A stretch of DNA of 61,677 nucleotides, from assembly GCA_022822745.1 (NCBI GenBank), contig JAJEAO010000067.1, positions 1-61,677 of the forward strand, read 5' to 3'. The notes below the pieces were generated by a model that saw only the letters and a list, made by a program, of their open reading frames with translations, did not search any database and was not told the DNA's origin. Position 1 is the first letter of the stretch. Each line of letters starts with the position of its first letter. Shown here piece by piece: positions 1-8,609 of the stretch. This stretch comes from Acidobacteriota bacterium (GTDB lineage: Bacteria > Acidobacteriota > Vicinamibacteria > Marinacidobacterales > Marinacidobacteraceae). The position numbers were made by a program, and so were the translations under genes.

Positions 1-246
1 CGGATCGGCGGCGGCGCCGCTCCCGGAGCGGCGCTTCCGACCCGCTGCCTCGCGCTCGCCCGGGCGGGCGACGCCCCGCAGCGCCTCCGGGCCCGGCTGC
101 TCCGGGCCGATCCCCCGATCGTCTCCCGGATCGTGGACGGACGGGTGCTGCTCGATCTGCGGACCGTGATGGACGACGAGCTGCCCGAGCTCGAGGGCGC
201 TCTCCGGGATCTCCTCGATTCCCGGAGCGCGTCCCCCCTTCGTTAG
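1..246 (+). CDS. selA: L-seryl-tRNA(Sec) selenium transferase, C-terminal part
   Basis: The window opens inside this gene; 81 codons in frame 1 are visible before TAG at 244-246. SelA is a PLP enzyme that turns seryl-tRNA(Sec) into selenocysteinyl-tRNA(Sec). The visible tail matches the end of the family: IGGGAAPGAALPT, then a segment ADPPIVSRIVDGRVLLDLRT, then an acidic helix. The catalytic lysine region lies outside the window. If right, the organism makes selenoproteins, and some of its TGA codons elsewhere may be read as selenocysteine. Identification rests on the tail only. Confidence 0.8.
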   Translation, partial: RIGGGAAPGAALPTRCLALARAGDAPQRLRARLLRADPPIVSRIVDGRVLLDLRTVMDDELPELEGALRDLLDSRSASPLR

Positions 247-300
247 CATCCGCACTCCTCCGGCGACGGGATCGGAAGGCGCTCGCGCTCGCCCATTCGC

Positions 301-1872
301 ATGACGACCCCTTCTTCTTCCGCCCCCCGCGCCCTCCTCAGCGTCAGCCGCAAGGACGGCCTCCCCGACTTCGCCCGCGGGCTCGTCGAACGCGGCTTCG
401 AGCTCGTCGCGAGCGGCGGCACCGCCCGCGCCCTTCGGGACGCCGGCATTCCGGTCCTCGACGTGGCCGATGTGACGGGTCACCCCGAGGTGCTCGACGG
501 CCGCGTCAAGACGCTCCACCCGACGATCCACGCCGGCGTGCTGGCGCGGCCTTCGCGCCCCGAGGATCTCGCCTCCCTCGAGAGTCTCGGGATCCGGCGC
601 ATCGCCCTCGTGGCCGTCAACTTCTATCCGTTCGAGCAGACCGTCGCGGCCGGCGCCGACGAGGAGGAGGTGCTCGAGAACATCGACATCGGCGGGCCCT
701 GCCTCGTTCGCGCCGCGGCGAAGAACTGGCCCGGCGTCACGGTCGTCGTGGACCCGGCGGACTACCCGGCCGCGCTTTCGTCGCTCGATGAGCCCGACGA
801 GGCGGGCCGCGCGTTCCGACGCCGTCTGGCGATGCGCGCCTTCGCCGCCACCGCCGACTACGAGGCGAGGATCTCCGGCTGGTTCGCCGCGCGCGCCGAC
901 GGGCCCTTCCCCGAGCGACTGGTCCTTGCGTTCGATCGCGTCGCGTCGCTGCGATACGGCGAGAACCCGAACCAGCAGGCGGCGCTCTATCGGGATCGCG
1001 GACCGGGAATTCCCGGTTCCCGCCAGCTCCAGGGCAAGGAGCTTTCCTACAACAACATCCTCGACCTCGACGCCGCGGTGCGCTGCGTCGCCGATCTGGC
1101 CACCCTGCCGGCGGGGCGGGATGGCGTGGCCGCCGTCGTCATCAAGCACTCGAATCCCGCCGGCGCCGCCATCGCGCCGACCGTGAAGGAAGCCTGGATC
1201 GCCGCCCGGTCCACCGATCCGATCTCGGCGTTCGGCGGGATCGTGGCGCTGACCGGCCAGGTGGGCGCCGCGACCGCGAAGGAGCTGCGGAGGACCTTCC
1301 TGGAGGCGATCGCGGCGCCCCGCTTCAGCGCCGCCGCCCGGCGCCTGCTCCGCCGCAAGAAGAACCTGCGGCTCCTCGAAGTGGAGGCCCTGGAGAATCC
1401 CGAGCGGTTCGTTCCCGAGGGCCGTTTCTTCGCCCGCGTCGCCGGCGGCCTGCTGGCGCAGGATTGGGACGCGGGAGACGCCGAAACGCGGTGGCGGACG
1501 GTGAGCGAGGTCGAGCCCGACGCCGGACAGCTCGAGGCGCTCCGGTTCGCGTGGCGCGCGGTGAAGCACGTCAAGTCGAACGCCATCGTGGTGGCGCGCG
1601 GGACCGCGCTCCTCGGCGTCGGCGCCGGTCAGATGAGCCGACTCGATTCCTGCCGACTGGCGGTGGAGAAGGCCCGGGTTCCCCTCGAGGGCGCCGTCGC
1701 GGCGTCCGACGCCTTCTTCCCGTTCGACGACGGGCTGACGGCGCTCGCCGAGGCCGGGGTGACGGCGGTGATCCAGCCGGGCGGCTCGGTGCGCGACGCG
1801 GAGGTCATCGCCGCCGCCAACGCCCGTGGCGTCGCGCTCGTCCACACCGGCGCGCGGCACTTCCGACACTGA
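301..1872 (+). CDS. purH: Bifunctional AICAR formyltransferase / IMP cyclohydrolase
   Basis: This 523-residue protein catalyses the last two steps of purine synthesis, formylation of AICAR and closure to IMP. The N-terminal MGS-like cyclohydrolase domain (about residues 10-150) shows [22 protein letters not shown] and [14 protein letters not shown]. The formyltransferase part shows [37 protein letters not shown] and the C-terminal TGARHFRH. The usual KHxNPCG loop reads KHSNPAG here, so the cysteine is alanine while the Lys-His pair is kept. The ATG at 301 gives the standard length and start. It stands alone between selA and a TPR gene. Confidence 0.96.
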   Translation: MTTPSSSAPRALLSVSRKDGLPDFARGLVERGFELVASGGTARALRDAGIPVLDVADVTGHPEVLDGRVKTLHPTIHAGVLARPSRPEDLASLESLGIRRIALVAVNFYPFEQTVAAGADEEEVLENIDIGGPCLVRAAAKNWPGVTVVVDPADYPAALSSLDEPDEAGRAFRRRLAMRAFAATADYEARISGWFAARADGPFPERLVLAFDRVASLRYGENPNQQAALYRDRGPGIPGSRQLQGKELSYNNILDLDAAVRCVADLATLPAGRDGVAAVVIKHSNPAGAAIAPTVKEAWIAARSTDPISAFGGIVALTGQVGAATAKELRRTFLEAIAAPRFSAAARRLLRRKKNLRLLEVEALENPERFVPEGRFFARVAGGLLAQDWDAGDAETRWRTVSEVEPDAGQLEALRFAWRAVKHVKSNAIVVARGTALLGVGAGQMSRLDSCRLAVEKARVPLEGAVAASDAFFPFDDGLTALAEAGVTAVIQPGGSVRDAEVIAAANARGVALVHTGARHFRH

Positions 1873-1900
1873 CCATCCCGCCGATTCCGGTAAATTTCTG

Positions 1901-3886
1901 ATGATGCGGGCAGTTCGGCGCGGGGTATCCGGTCGGGGAGCGCTGCCTCTGTGCCTGCTGTTCAGCGTCGTCGCCTCGGCGCAGGCGCCGGAGCCGCCTC
2001 CGCTCGATCCGGTGGCCGCCGCCTATCGCCACTTCGCCGAGGGGCGGATCGCGCAGATGGAGCGGGACTTCGAGTCCGCGATCAGCGCCTACCAGCGCGC
2101 CGCCGAACTCGATCCGAACGGCGCCGGCCCGCTCGTGGCGCTCGCCGAGCTGCGCCTGGGCGCCGGCGAGTACGAGGCCGCGGAGAGCGCCGCGTCGGAG
2201 GCGGTCGCCCGCGATCCGGACGCGGGACGGGCGCACCGCCTCCTCGGGGCGCTCCACTACCAGCGCGCCCGCGCCGGCGGCGGGCGGGAGGATCTCGAGC
2301 GCGCGGTCGCGTCCTACGAGGAAGCGGTGCGGCTCGATCCGGACGACCTCGAGACCCGCTCCCGGCTGGCGCGGCTCCTCCAGCCGATGGGCCGGGTCGA
2401 GGATGCCTCGACGCACCTCCGCGCACTGGTCCGGAGGGCGCCCGACGCGTTCACCGAGCTCCAGGAACTCGCTTCGCTTCGCCTCGCCGCCGGGGACCGG
2501 GAACAGGCCTTCGACTTCCTGCTCCAGTCGTTGCGGGTCGAACCCCGGAATCCCGACGCCCGCAAGATGCTCGACGATCTCCTCCGGGAGGACATCCCGG
2601 GACGGACGCGGGAGGAAATGCTCGCCGATGTGGCCGAGCTCTACGAAGAGGCGGTCGCCCGCCACCCCGATGATCCCGACCTCGGGCTCGCCCGCGCCGA
2701 CATCCTGGCGCGGACCGGACAGCTCGACGAAGCCGCCGCCGGCTTCGAGACCCTCCTCGCCGCCGAGCCGGACAGCGAGATCGCGCTCATGGGACTCGCG
2801 ATGGTGCGCCGGGAGCAGAAGCGGCTCGAGGACGCCGAGGCCGCGCTCTCGCGACTCGTCGAGGGGAACGAGCGCAGCGTCCCCGGGCGACTGGCCCTCG
2901 GAGGCGTGTTTCTCGCCCAGTGCGAATTCGAGCGGGCCGTGGATCAGTTCGAGTCGCTCGCCGGACTCCCGATGGAGGACTACGGCGCCGGCCGGCGGCG
3001 CGAGGTGCTCGGGAGGCTGGCGCAGGCGCTCGAGCAGCTCGGTCGCTACGACGAAGCCCTCGAAGTTCTCGCGGAGGCCACCGATCTGGCCGGTTCGGGT
3101 CGCGCGGCGCTCTCCTTTCGGGTGGCGCAGATCCAGAACCGGCTCGCCGCCGGAGAGCCGGAAGACGCCGCCCGCCGGTTGATCGGCCTGAAGGAAGTGG
3201 AAGACAGCGACCCGGGGCTCCTCGCCCTCGAAGCCCGGGTGCTCGCGGCGCAGGGTCGTTCCGACGCCTCCCTCGGGATCCTTCGCGGTCTCGTCTCGAC
3301 CTATCCGACGGTGGCCGGAGCGCAGTTCGCTCTCGTTCGGCACCACGCCGAGGTCGGGGATCTCGCCGTCGCCGAGGCGGAGACGCGCGACTGGCTGGAG
3401 AAGAACCCGACCGACGCGACCTTCCGGTTCCAGCTCGGCGCCCTGCTGGAACAGCAGGGGCGGTACGAGGAGGCCGAGGCCGAGTTCCGGCGCGTGATCG
3501 AGGCGGTTCCGAACCACGATCTCGCGCTGAACTATCTCGGCTACATGCTCGCCGACCGGAACGATCGCCTCGGGGAGTCGCGGGATCTCATCCAGCGCGC
3601 CCTCGACCAGGATCCCTACAACGGCTCCTACCTCGACAGTCTCGGGTGGGTGCAGTTCCGCATGGGCGATGTGGCGGAGGCGGAGCCGAACCTGCTGCGG
3701 GCCCAGCGCTGCATGCCGCGCAACAGCGTCGTGCTGGATCACCTCGGCGACCTCTACCGGGCGAAGGGGGAGCCGGGCCAGGCGGTGCGGTTCTGGAAGC
3801 TGGCGCTCGAGCATGACGACGAAGGGGAACTCGAGCAGGACGCCGTGGCCTCGAAGATCGAGGCGGCCGGCCACGAGCCTGACTGA
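1901..3886 (+). CDS. Exported tetratricopeptide-repeat protein
   Basis: A 661-residue protein built almost wholly of TPR-like helical repeats after a signal peptide (MMRAVRR, then a hydrophobic stretch ending VASAQA). Repeat cores such as [30 protein letters not shown] and [19 protein letters not shown] recur through the chain. I chose the tandem ATG at 1901/1904 because the signal peptide begins there; a longer frame starts further upstream inside purH. It lies just upstream of a LolB-like lipoprotein gene and overlaps it, so a scaffolding role in the cell envelope is likely, but the exact function is unknown. Confidence 0.85.
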   Translation: MMRAVRRGVSGRGALPLCLLFSVVASAQAPEPPPLDPVAAAYRHFAEGRIAQMERDFESAISAYQRAAELDPNGAGPLVALAELRLGAGEYEAAESAASEAVARDPDAGRAHRLLGALHYQRARAGGGREDLERAVASYEEAVRLDPDDLETRSRLARLLQPMGRVEDASTHLRALVRRAPDAFTELQELASLRLAAGDREQAFDFLLQSLRVEPRNPDARKMLDDLLREDIPGRTREEMLADVAELYEEAVARHPDDPDLGLARADILARTGQLDEAAAGFETLLAAEPDSEIALMGLAMVRREQKRLEDAEAALSRLVEGNERSVPGRLALGGVFLAQCEFERAVDQFESLAGLPMEDYGAGRRREVLGRLAQALEQLGRYDEALEVLAEATDLAGSGRAALSFRVAQIQNRLAAGEPEDAARRLIGLKEVEDSDPGLLALEARVLAAQGRSDASLGILRGLVSTYPTVAGAQFALVRHHAEVGDLAVAEAETRDWLEKNPTDATFRFQLGALLEQQGRYEEAEAEFRRVIEAVPNHDLALNYLGYMLADRNDRLGESRDLIQRALDQDPYNGSYLDSLGWVQFRMGDVAEAEPNLLRAQRCMPRNSVVLDHLGDLYRAKGEPGQAVRFWKLALEHDDEGELEQDAVASKIEAAGHEPD

Positions 3887-4742
3887 CCCCGGCCGCCGTC
3901 GAGCGGCCCGGTGGCTCGCGCTTCTCGCCGCCGCCGGGCTGCTCGCTGGCTGCTCGGCGCGCCGGACTCCGACCGCGGCCGCCGCCGCGCCCGCTCTCAC
4001 GGAAGCCGACGTCCGGGAGCTGCTCGCCGAGGCGGCCCGGACGGCGCGCGCGGTCCGCCGCTACGAGGCCGTGCTCGATGTTCGCGGCTCCCGCGCCGAG
4101 GGTCGTTTTTCGGGGCGACTGCTGTTCGTCTTCGCGCGGCCGGAGGATCCGGGCGCCTCCGCTCCGGTCGAGGCGCTCCGCATGGAGGCGTTCGCTCCGG
4201 TCGGCGGCTCGCGGTGGAGCCTGGTGGCCCGTCCTGGCCGAGTGCGGGTCGTCGCGCCGTCCGAGCGGGCGTTTGCCGAGGGACGGGATCTCACCGAGTT
4301 CTCGGAACCGGTTCTCGGGGTCTCCGTGGGCATCGAGGAGGTCGTCGCCCTGCTCGTCGGGATCGGAGCGCCCGTGGGGGACCCGACGCTCGCCCGACCC
4401 GTCGGGGGCGGGGGGGCGATGCGGCTGGCCGCCGGGCCGGTCCTGTGGTGGGACCGGTCCGCCGCGGCGCCTCAGGTGCGCCGGGTCGAGGGAGCCCGCT
4501 ACCGCGCGACCTACGCCGGAGACTGGCGGAGCGAGGGACGCCAGGTGCCGCGCCGATTCGAGGTCTCCTCGAGCGGCGTGGAGGCCACGCTCGAGGTCGA
4601 GGAACTCCGGGTGAACGCCGAGCTTCATCCGGAAGCGTTCCGCCTCCAGGCGGTTCCGGGTTTCCGGCAGGTCACGATCCGCGAGCTCGCCCGCTCGCTC
4701 GTCGAGGCCCGCGAACGGCGGGGCAACTCAGCGTCCCGGTGA
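3813..4742 (+). CDS. LolB-like / DUF4292-like outer membrane lipoprotein
   Basis: A 309-residue predicted lipoprotein with a hydrophobic segment and lipobox LLAGC at about residue 46. The rest reads like the beta-rich LolB/DUF4292 fold (RYEAVLDVRGSRAEGRF, LRMEAFAPVGG, then SLVARPGRVRVVAPSERAF). LolB receives lipoproteins from LolA and inserts them into the outer membrane, and lolB is commonly found immediately upstream of ispE, as here. The only ordinary start is ATG 3813, inside the preceding TPR gene and giving a long n-region; a CTG at 3879 would give a more normal signal peptide. The stop shares bases with the ispE GTG. Confidence 0.7.
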   Translation: MTTKGNSSRTPWPRRSRRPATSLTDPGRRRAARWLALLAAAGLLAGCSARRTPTAAAAAPALTEADVRELLAEAARTARAVRRYEAVLDVRGSRAEGRFSGRLLFVFARPEDPGASAPVEALRMEAFAPVGGSRWSLVARPGRVRVVAPSERAFAEGRDLTEFSEPVLGVSVGIEEVVALLVGIGAPVGDPTLARPVGGGGAMRLAAGPVLWWDRSAAAPQVRRVEGARYRATYAGDWRSEGRQVPRRFEVSSSGVEATLEVEELRVNAELHPEAFRLQAVPGFRQVTIRELARSLVEARERRGNSASR

Positions 4743-5770
4743 CTCTCCCGGGTCGCGCCGGCGGCTCCTTCCTCGTCCGGACCCCCGCCAAGGTCAATCT
4801 CGGACTCGAGGTGCTCGGCCGCCGCCCGGACGGCTACCACCAGATCCGAACGCTCCTCGCCGCGGTGAGTCTCCGCGACACCCTGCGGTTCGCGCCCGAC
4901 CCCGGGAGAGCGCCGGGGCGGGTGCGCCTCACCTGCGACGATCCCGGGGTTCCGGAGGACGGGACGAACCTCGTGGTCCGGGCGGTCACGCTCCTGGCGG
5001 AGCGCTTCCCCGGTCGGCTCCCGGCGCTGCGGATCCACCTCGAAAAGCGCATCCCCGCCGGAAGGGGCCTCGGGGGCGGCAGCTCCGACGCCGCCGCCAC
5101 CCTCGCCGCTCTCGACCGGCGGTTCGCACTGGGGGCGTCCCGAGGCGAGCTGCGGGCGCTCGCCGCCCGGATCGGCATGGATGTCCCGTTCTTCCTCCGG
5201 GGCGGGACGGCGGTTGCTGTCGGACGGGGGGAACAGGTGTTCCCGCTCGCCGAGCCGGTCCGGCTGTCGCTCGTGCTGCTGATCCCCGACTTCGGCGTCT
5301 CCACTCCGGCCGCCTACTCCGGGCTCCCCCGCGGATCCTCCCCGCGGCCGCTCCGTGCCCGTCCCGCTTCCACGGGCCCGCCCGCTGCTACCATGCGCCG
5401 TTCTTCCGGGTCCGGTGCGCGGCGGCTGCTCCGGCGCCCGGAGGCCCTCGCCCGATGCCTCCGGAACGATCTGGAAGAGTCGCTCGCCCTCCCCGGCGGC
5501 GTCTCCGACGCATCGGCAGGCGGTTCCATCCGGGGGATGCGCCGGGCCCTCGAGTCAGCGGGAGCGCTGGCGTCGGCGATGTCCGGCAGCGGCTCCGCCG
5601 TGTTCGGTGTCTTCCGCGACGCGGAGGCGGCGCAGCGAGCGGCGCGCCGGCTCCCGGAAGATCCGGAGCTCGCCGGGGCTCGGGCGCTCGCCTGTTGGAC
5701 GATTCCGCCGGCCGCGTCCGGCGCGTCTCGCCCGGGAGACCTTGCGGATGGGGCGTGGCCGAGCGGCTAG
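4739..5770 (+). CDS. ispE: 4-diphosphocytidyl-2-C-methyl-D-erythritol kinase
   Basis: A GHMP-family kinase (343 residues) that phosphorylates CDP-methylerythritol in the MEP isoprenoid pathway. The family start TPAKVNLGLEVLGRRPDGYH, the ATP loop IPAGRGLGGGSSDAAA, GMDVPFFLRGGTA and the C-terminal MSGSGSAVFGVF are all present. GTG 4739 forms a GTGA overlap with the previous stop. It is longer than the usual 280-300 residues because of a low-complexity, Ser/Pro/Arg-rich stretch near residues 195-225 and an unusual tail. That tail runs 22 nt into tRNA-Gln, and the TAG stop is in the tRNA D-arm. Confidence 0.93.
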   Translation: MTLPGRAGGSFLVRTPAKVNLGLEVLGRRPDGYHQIRTLLAAVSLRDTLRFAPDPGRAPGRVRLTCDDPGVPEDGTNLVVRAVTLLAERFPGRLPALRIHLEKRIPAGRGLGGGSSDAAATLAALDRRFALGASRGELRALAARIGMDVPFFLRGGTAVAVGRGEQVFPLAEPVRLSLVLLIPDFGVSTPAAYSGLPRGSSPRPLRARPASTGPPAATMRRSSGSGARRLLRRPEALARCLRNDLEESLALPGGVSDASAGGSIRGMRRALESAGALASAMSGSGSAVFGVFRDAEAAQRAARRLPEDPELAGARALACWTIPPAASGASRPGDLADGAWPSG

Positions 5771-5820
5771 GCACCGGGTTTTGGTTCCGGTTCACGAGGG
5801 TTCGAATCCTTCCGCCCCAG
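5749..5820 (+). tRNA. tRNA-Gln (anticodon TTG)
   Basis: A 72-nt cloverleaf. The acceptor TGGGGCG pairs with CGCCCCA and the discriminator is G. The anticodon arm CCGGG-TTTTGGT-TCCGG closes on a G-U pair and gives anticodon TTG. The T-arm is GAGGG-TTCGAAT-CCTTC. No CCA is encoded. Its first 22 nt overlap the end of ispE. The order ispE, tRNA-Gln, prs, rplY, pth is conserved in many bacteria. Confidence 0.93.
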
Positions 5821-5875
5821 CGCTCCCGGCGTTCCGGTGAGCGGAGATAGCCGCCGCCTCCAACCCTCACGATCC

Positions 5876-6856
5876 ATGCAGACACCACCGCGCGCCACCA
5901 CCAGCCAGGGTTTCCGGGGCAACCTCCTGCTCTTCTCGGGTTCCTCGAACCCGGCCTTCGCCGCCCGCGTCGCCGGACATCTCGGGCGGGATCTCTCCCG
6001 CGTCCGCCTGGGGCGGTTCCGCGACGGCGAGGTCCGGCTGCAGATCCAGGACAACGTGCGCGGCGCCGATGTCTTCGTGATCCAGTCCACCTGCCCGCCG
6101 GTCCACGAGAACCTGATGGAGCTGCTCCTGATGGTGGACGCCCTGAAGCGCGCGTCGGCGGCGCGCATCAACGCGGTCGTGCCCTACTACGGCTACGGGA
6201 GGCAGGACCGGAAGGATCGGCCGCGGGTGCCGATCTCGGCGAAGCTGGTGGCGGATCTCCTCTCCGTGGCCGGCGTCCACCGCATGATCACGATGGAACT
6301 CCACGCCGGTCAGATCCAGGGCTTCTTCGACATCCCCGTGGACCACCTCTACGCCGCGCCGGTCATGCTGGGCTATCTCGGCGCCTCCGAGCTGGATCGG
6401 GTCATCCTCGTGTCCCCCGACGCCGGCGGCGTGGAGCGGGCGCGCCTGTTCGGGAAGCGCCTCGGCGTGGGGATCGCGGTGATGGACAAGCGCCGCGGGG
6501 AGGACAACGAGGTCGAGACGATCCACGTCGTCGGAGAGGTGCGCGACCGGACCGCGGTGATCGTGGACGACATCGTGGATTCCGCCGGGACGCTGATGCG
6601 GGCCGCCGGGGCGCTGCGGGAAGCGGGCGCCCGGCGAGTGCTGGCGATCTGCACCCACCCGGTCCTTTCCGGATCGGCGGCGGAGCGAATCCGCCGGGGG
6701 CCGATCGAGCGGGTCATCGTCGGCGACACGATCCCGCTCTCGGCCGCGACCCGCGCCGCCGGAGACAAGATCGAAGTGCTTTCGGTCGCCTCGCTGTTCG
6801 CCCGCGCCATCGAGTCGGTGCACGGGGAAACGAGCGTCAGCTCGCTCTTCGTCTGA
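5876..6856 (+). CDS. prs: Ribose-phosphate pyrophosphokinase (PRPP synthetase)
   Basis: Makes PRPP from ribose 5-phosphate and ATP for nucleotide, histidine and tryptophan synthesis. It has 326 residues from ATG 5876; a GTG at 5837 would add 13 unsupported residues. Visible motifs are FRDGEVRLQIQDNVRG, the flexible loop YGYGRQDRKDRPR, ISAKLVADLL, MELHAGQIQGFFDIPVDHL, VSPDAGGVERA and the PRPP loop VIVDDIVDSAGTL. It lies 55 bp after tRNA-Gln, so ispE, tRNA and prs may share a transcript. Confidence 0.96.
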   Translation: MQTPPRATTSQGFRGNLLLFSGSSNPAFAARVAGHLGRDLSRVRLGRFRDGEVRLQIQDNVRGADVFVIQSTCPPVHENLMELLLMVDALKRASAARINAVVPYYGYGRQDRKDRPRVPISAKLVADLLSVAGVHRMITMELHAGQIQGFFDIPVDHLYAAPVMLGYLGASELDRVILVSPDAGGVERARLFGKRLGVGIAVMDKRRGEDNEVETIHVVGEVRDRTAVIVDDIVDSAGTLMRAAGALREAGARRVLAICTHPVLSGSAAERIRRGPIERVIVGDTIPLSAATRAAGDKIEVLSVASLFARAIESVHGETSVSSLFV

Positions 6857-7130
6857 CCGGCGGCGCTGGATCGCCGCCCTCCGGAGCGGCAGCAGATCGA
6901 GCCGGGGGTCGAGCGGGGGCGGGACCGCCGGACGGGAACGGGGTATTCCGCGGCGTCCGCATTGTTACAATCCGCCGCCCGATTCCGCCGTGGCCGGTCT
7001 TCCGGTCGCGCGGCCTGATTCCGGTCGGCGCCGAAGGGATCCGGCGCCAGGTCCGGACCGGACGCCCGGACCCGTCGAGTCGCCGGCCGGACGCCGCGTT
7101 CCTCCCTTTCCGTTCCCCACCGAGCACACC

Positions 7131-7751
7131 ATGCCCCAGGTCACCGTCGCCGCCAGCCCGCGGACCGCTATCGGGAAAGGGGCGAATCGTCGCCTCCGGG
7201 CCACCGGCCAGATTCCCGCCGTCGTGTACGGGGGAGAACGGGGGGCCCGCAGCCTCGCCCTCTCGCCCGGCCGCATCACCGAGATCCTGCGGTCGCCGCG
7301 GGGAGAGAACACGATCTTCGCGCTCGAGGTCGCCGGCGAGGCCGCGCCCGAGCAGGTGATGATCCACGACTACCAGCTCCATCCGCTCGATCACGCGATC
7401 CTGCATGCCGACCTCATGCGCGTGGATCCCGACAAGGAGTCCCACTGGCACGTCCCGGTGCACCTCGTGGGGGACGCGGTCGGGGTCCGGCGCGGGGGCT
7501 ACCTCGACTTCGTGACGCGGACGCTGACCGTGACCTGTCTTCCCCACGACATCCCGGTGCACCTGACTCTGGATGTCGCGGCGCTGGACTACGGCGACAC
7601 GGTCCGCGCCGGCGCCGTGGCCCTTCCGGAACGGCTGGCGCTCGCCACCGACAAGGATGTGGTCGTCGTGCATCTCTCGCCGCCGAAGGGAACCGACGAC
7701 GAGGAGACCGAGGAGTCGGCCGAAGCCGAACCCGAGGCCGTCGGCGAGTAG
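7131..7751 (+). CDS. rplY: Large-subunit ribosomal protein bL25 (CTC form)
   Basis: Binds 5S rRNA. The 206-residue protein has the N-terminal L25 domain (RTAIGKGANRRLRATGQIPAVVYGG, with HDYQLHPLDHAILHADL) followed by the beta-rich CTC/TL5 extension (VPVHLVGDAVGV, DIPVHLTLDVAALDYGDTV) and an acidic tail. ATG 7131 begins the conserved domain; a longer frame opens in the 274-bp spacer. In that spacer, TACAAT at 6966-6971 resembles a -10 box but no good -35 is visible. Followed by pth, the usual partner. Confidence 0.95.
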   Translation: MPQVTVAASPRTAIGKGANRRLRATGQIPAVVYGGERGARSLALSPGRITEILRSPRGENTIFALEVAGEAAPEQVMIHDYQLHPLDHAILHADLMRVDPDKESHWHVPVHLVGDAVGVRRGGYLDFVTRTLTVTCLPHDIPVHLTLDVAALDYGDTVRAGAVALPERLALATDKDVVVVHLSPPKGTDDEETEESAEAEPEAVGE

Positions 7752-7773
7752 CCGGTGACCACCCCCTGATCCG

Positions 7774-8439
7774 GTGCGTTTCGTTCCGGCTTCCCGCGCG
7801 ATCCGGCCAGCGGCTCCGGCGGCTCCGGAAGCGATCCGGCCAGCGGCTCCGGTGGCGCCGGAAGCGATCCGCGTGGTCATCGGACTCGGCAACCCGGGCC
7901 CGCGCTATGACGGCACCCGGCACAACATCGGCTTCGATGCGGTGGCCGCCCTGCTCGGACAGCGGGACAGTCGCCGCCGGCATTTCGATGGAGGCGTGCT
8001 GACCGATGTCGAGGTGCGCGGCCGCGCGATCTCGCTCTTCTTTCCCACGCTCTACATGAATCGCAGCGGTGGCCCGGTGCGGCGCCTGCTCGGCTCGAAC
8101 GCCGCGCCGCCGGAAGCGGCGCTCGTCGTCTGCGACGACATCGCGCTCCCGCTGGGCTCGATCCGGATCCGCCGACGCGGCAGCGACGGCGGTCACAACG
8201 GCCTGTCCTCGATCCTGGCCGCCCTCGGAACCCGGGACGTCCCGCGGATGCGTCTCGGCGTGGGGGCGCCGCCCTCCGCCCGGGAGCAGTCGGACTATGT
8301 CCTCGACCGCTTCGCGGCCGGGGAGACCGACATGGCGACCGAGCTGGTGGAGCGCGCGGCCCTCGCCATCGAGTGCGTCATCGGCGACGGCCTCGACGCC
8401 GCCATGAACCGGTTCAACCGAACCGCGACCGCCGCCTGA
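7774..8439 (+). CDS. pth: Peptidyl-tRNA hydrolase with repeat-derived N-terminal extension
   Basis: Releases tRNA from peptidyl-tRNA that drops off the ribosome. The core holds all family motifs: VIGLGNPGPRYDGTRHNIGFDAV with the catalytic His, FPTLYMNRSG, VVCDDIALPLGSIRIR and GSDGGHNGLSSI. The GTG at 7774 adds about 34 residues (repeating AIRPAAPxAPE) before the normal start, encoded by two tandem 33-bp units. A GTG near 7875 just before the core is the alternative start, so the extension may not be translated. TGA overlaps the ATG of a small repeat frame at 8439. Confidence 0.92.
   Translation: MRFVPASRAIRPAAPAAPEAIRPAAPVAPEAIRVVIGLGNPGPRYDGTRHNIGFDAVAALLGQRDSRRRHFDGGVLTDVEVRGRAISLFFPTLYMNRSGGPVRRLLGSNAAPPEAALVVCDDIALPLGSIRIRRRGSDGGHNGLSSILAALGTRDVPRMRLGVGAPPSAREQSDYVLDRFAAGETDMATELVERAALAIECVIGDGLDAAMNRFNRTATAA
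7798..7863 (+). repeat. Two tandem 33-bp units at the 5' end of pth
   Basis: Unit 1 is 7798-7830 and unit 2 is 7831-7863, 31 of 33 bases identical, followed by the first bases of a third copy. The unit begins gcgatccggccagcggctcc. The length is a multiple of three, so it encodes an 11-residue repeat in the pth frame. Confidence 0.9.
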
Positions 8440-8568
8440 TGCGCCACGCCCGTCGCGAGGTGCACCGCCTGATGCGCCACGCCCGTCGCGAGGTGGACCG
8501 CCTGATGCGCCACGCCCGTCGCGAGGTGGACCGCCTGATGCCTCACTCCCGCCGCGAAGCGGACCGCC
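8437..8568 (+). repeat. Four tandem 33-bp units beginning at the pth stop codon
   Basis: Units start at 8437, 8470, 8503 and 8536. Units 2 and 3 are identical, unit 1 differs by one base and unit 4 has diverged at several positions. Each begins TGATGCG or TGATGCC, so each carries an overlapping stop/start. There are no spacers, so it is not a CRISPR array. Confidence 0.95.
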
Positions 8569-8609
8569 TGGCCGCGCCATCACCCCTCCCAGGAGGCCGC
8601 CTCCCATGA
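8439..8609 (+). CDS. Possible 56-residue repeat peptide bridging pth and rpsF
   Basis: An open frame made of four 11-residue repeats (MRHARREVHRL, MRHARREVDRL twice, MPHSRREADRL) and a short Pro/Gly-rich tail. Its ATG overlaps the pth stop (TGATG) and its TGA overlaps the rpsF start (ATGA), so it fills the whole 166-bp gap. No separate Shine-Dalgarno is visible, so any translation would be by re-initiation from pth. It matches no family I know. It may be a coding peptide, a ribosome relay without a functional product, or chance. Confidence 0.3.
   Translation: MRHARREVHRLMRHARREVDRLMRHARREVDRLMPHSRREADRLAAPSPLPGGRLP

Noticed and set aside
1805-4000. A 731-codon minus-strand frame opposite the TPR gene
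   Set aside because: The plus-strand frame has clear TPR motifs and a signal peptide; the minus frame has no motif and crosses the purH end.
6942-6971. Promoter before rplY based on TACAAT at 6966-6971
   Set aside because: No acceptable -35 box lies at 16-19 bp; a six-base match alone is too weak.
8437-8568. CRISPR array
   Set aside because: The units are directly adjacent with no spacers, and no cas genes are present.
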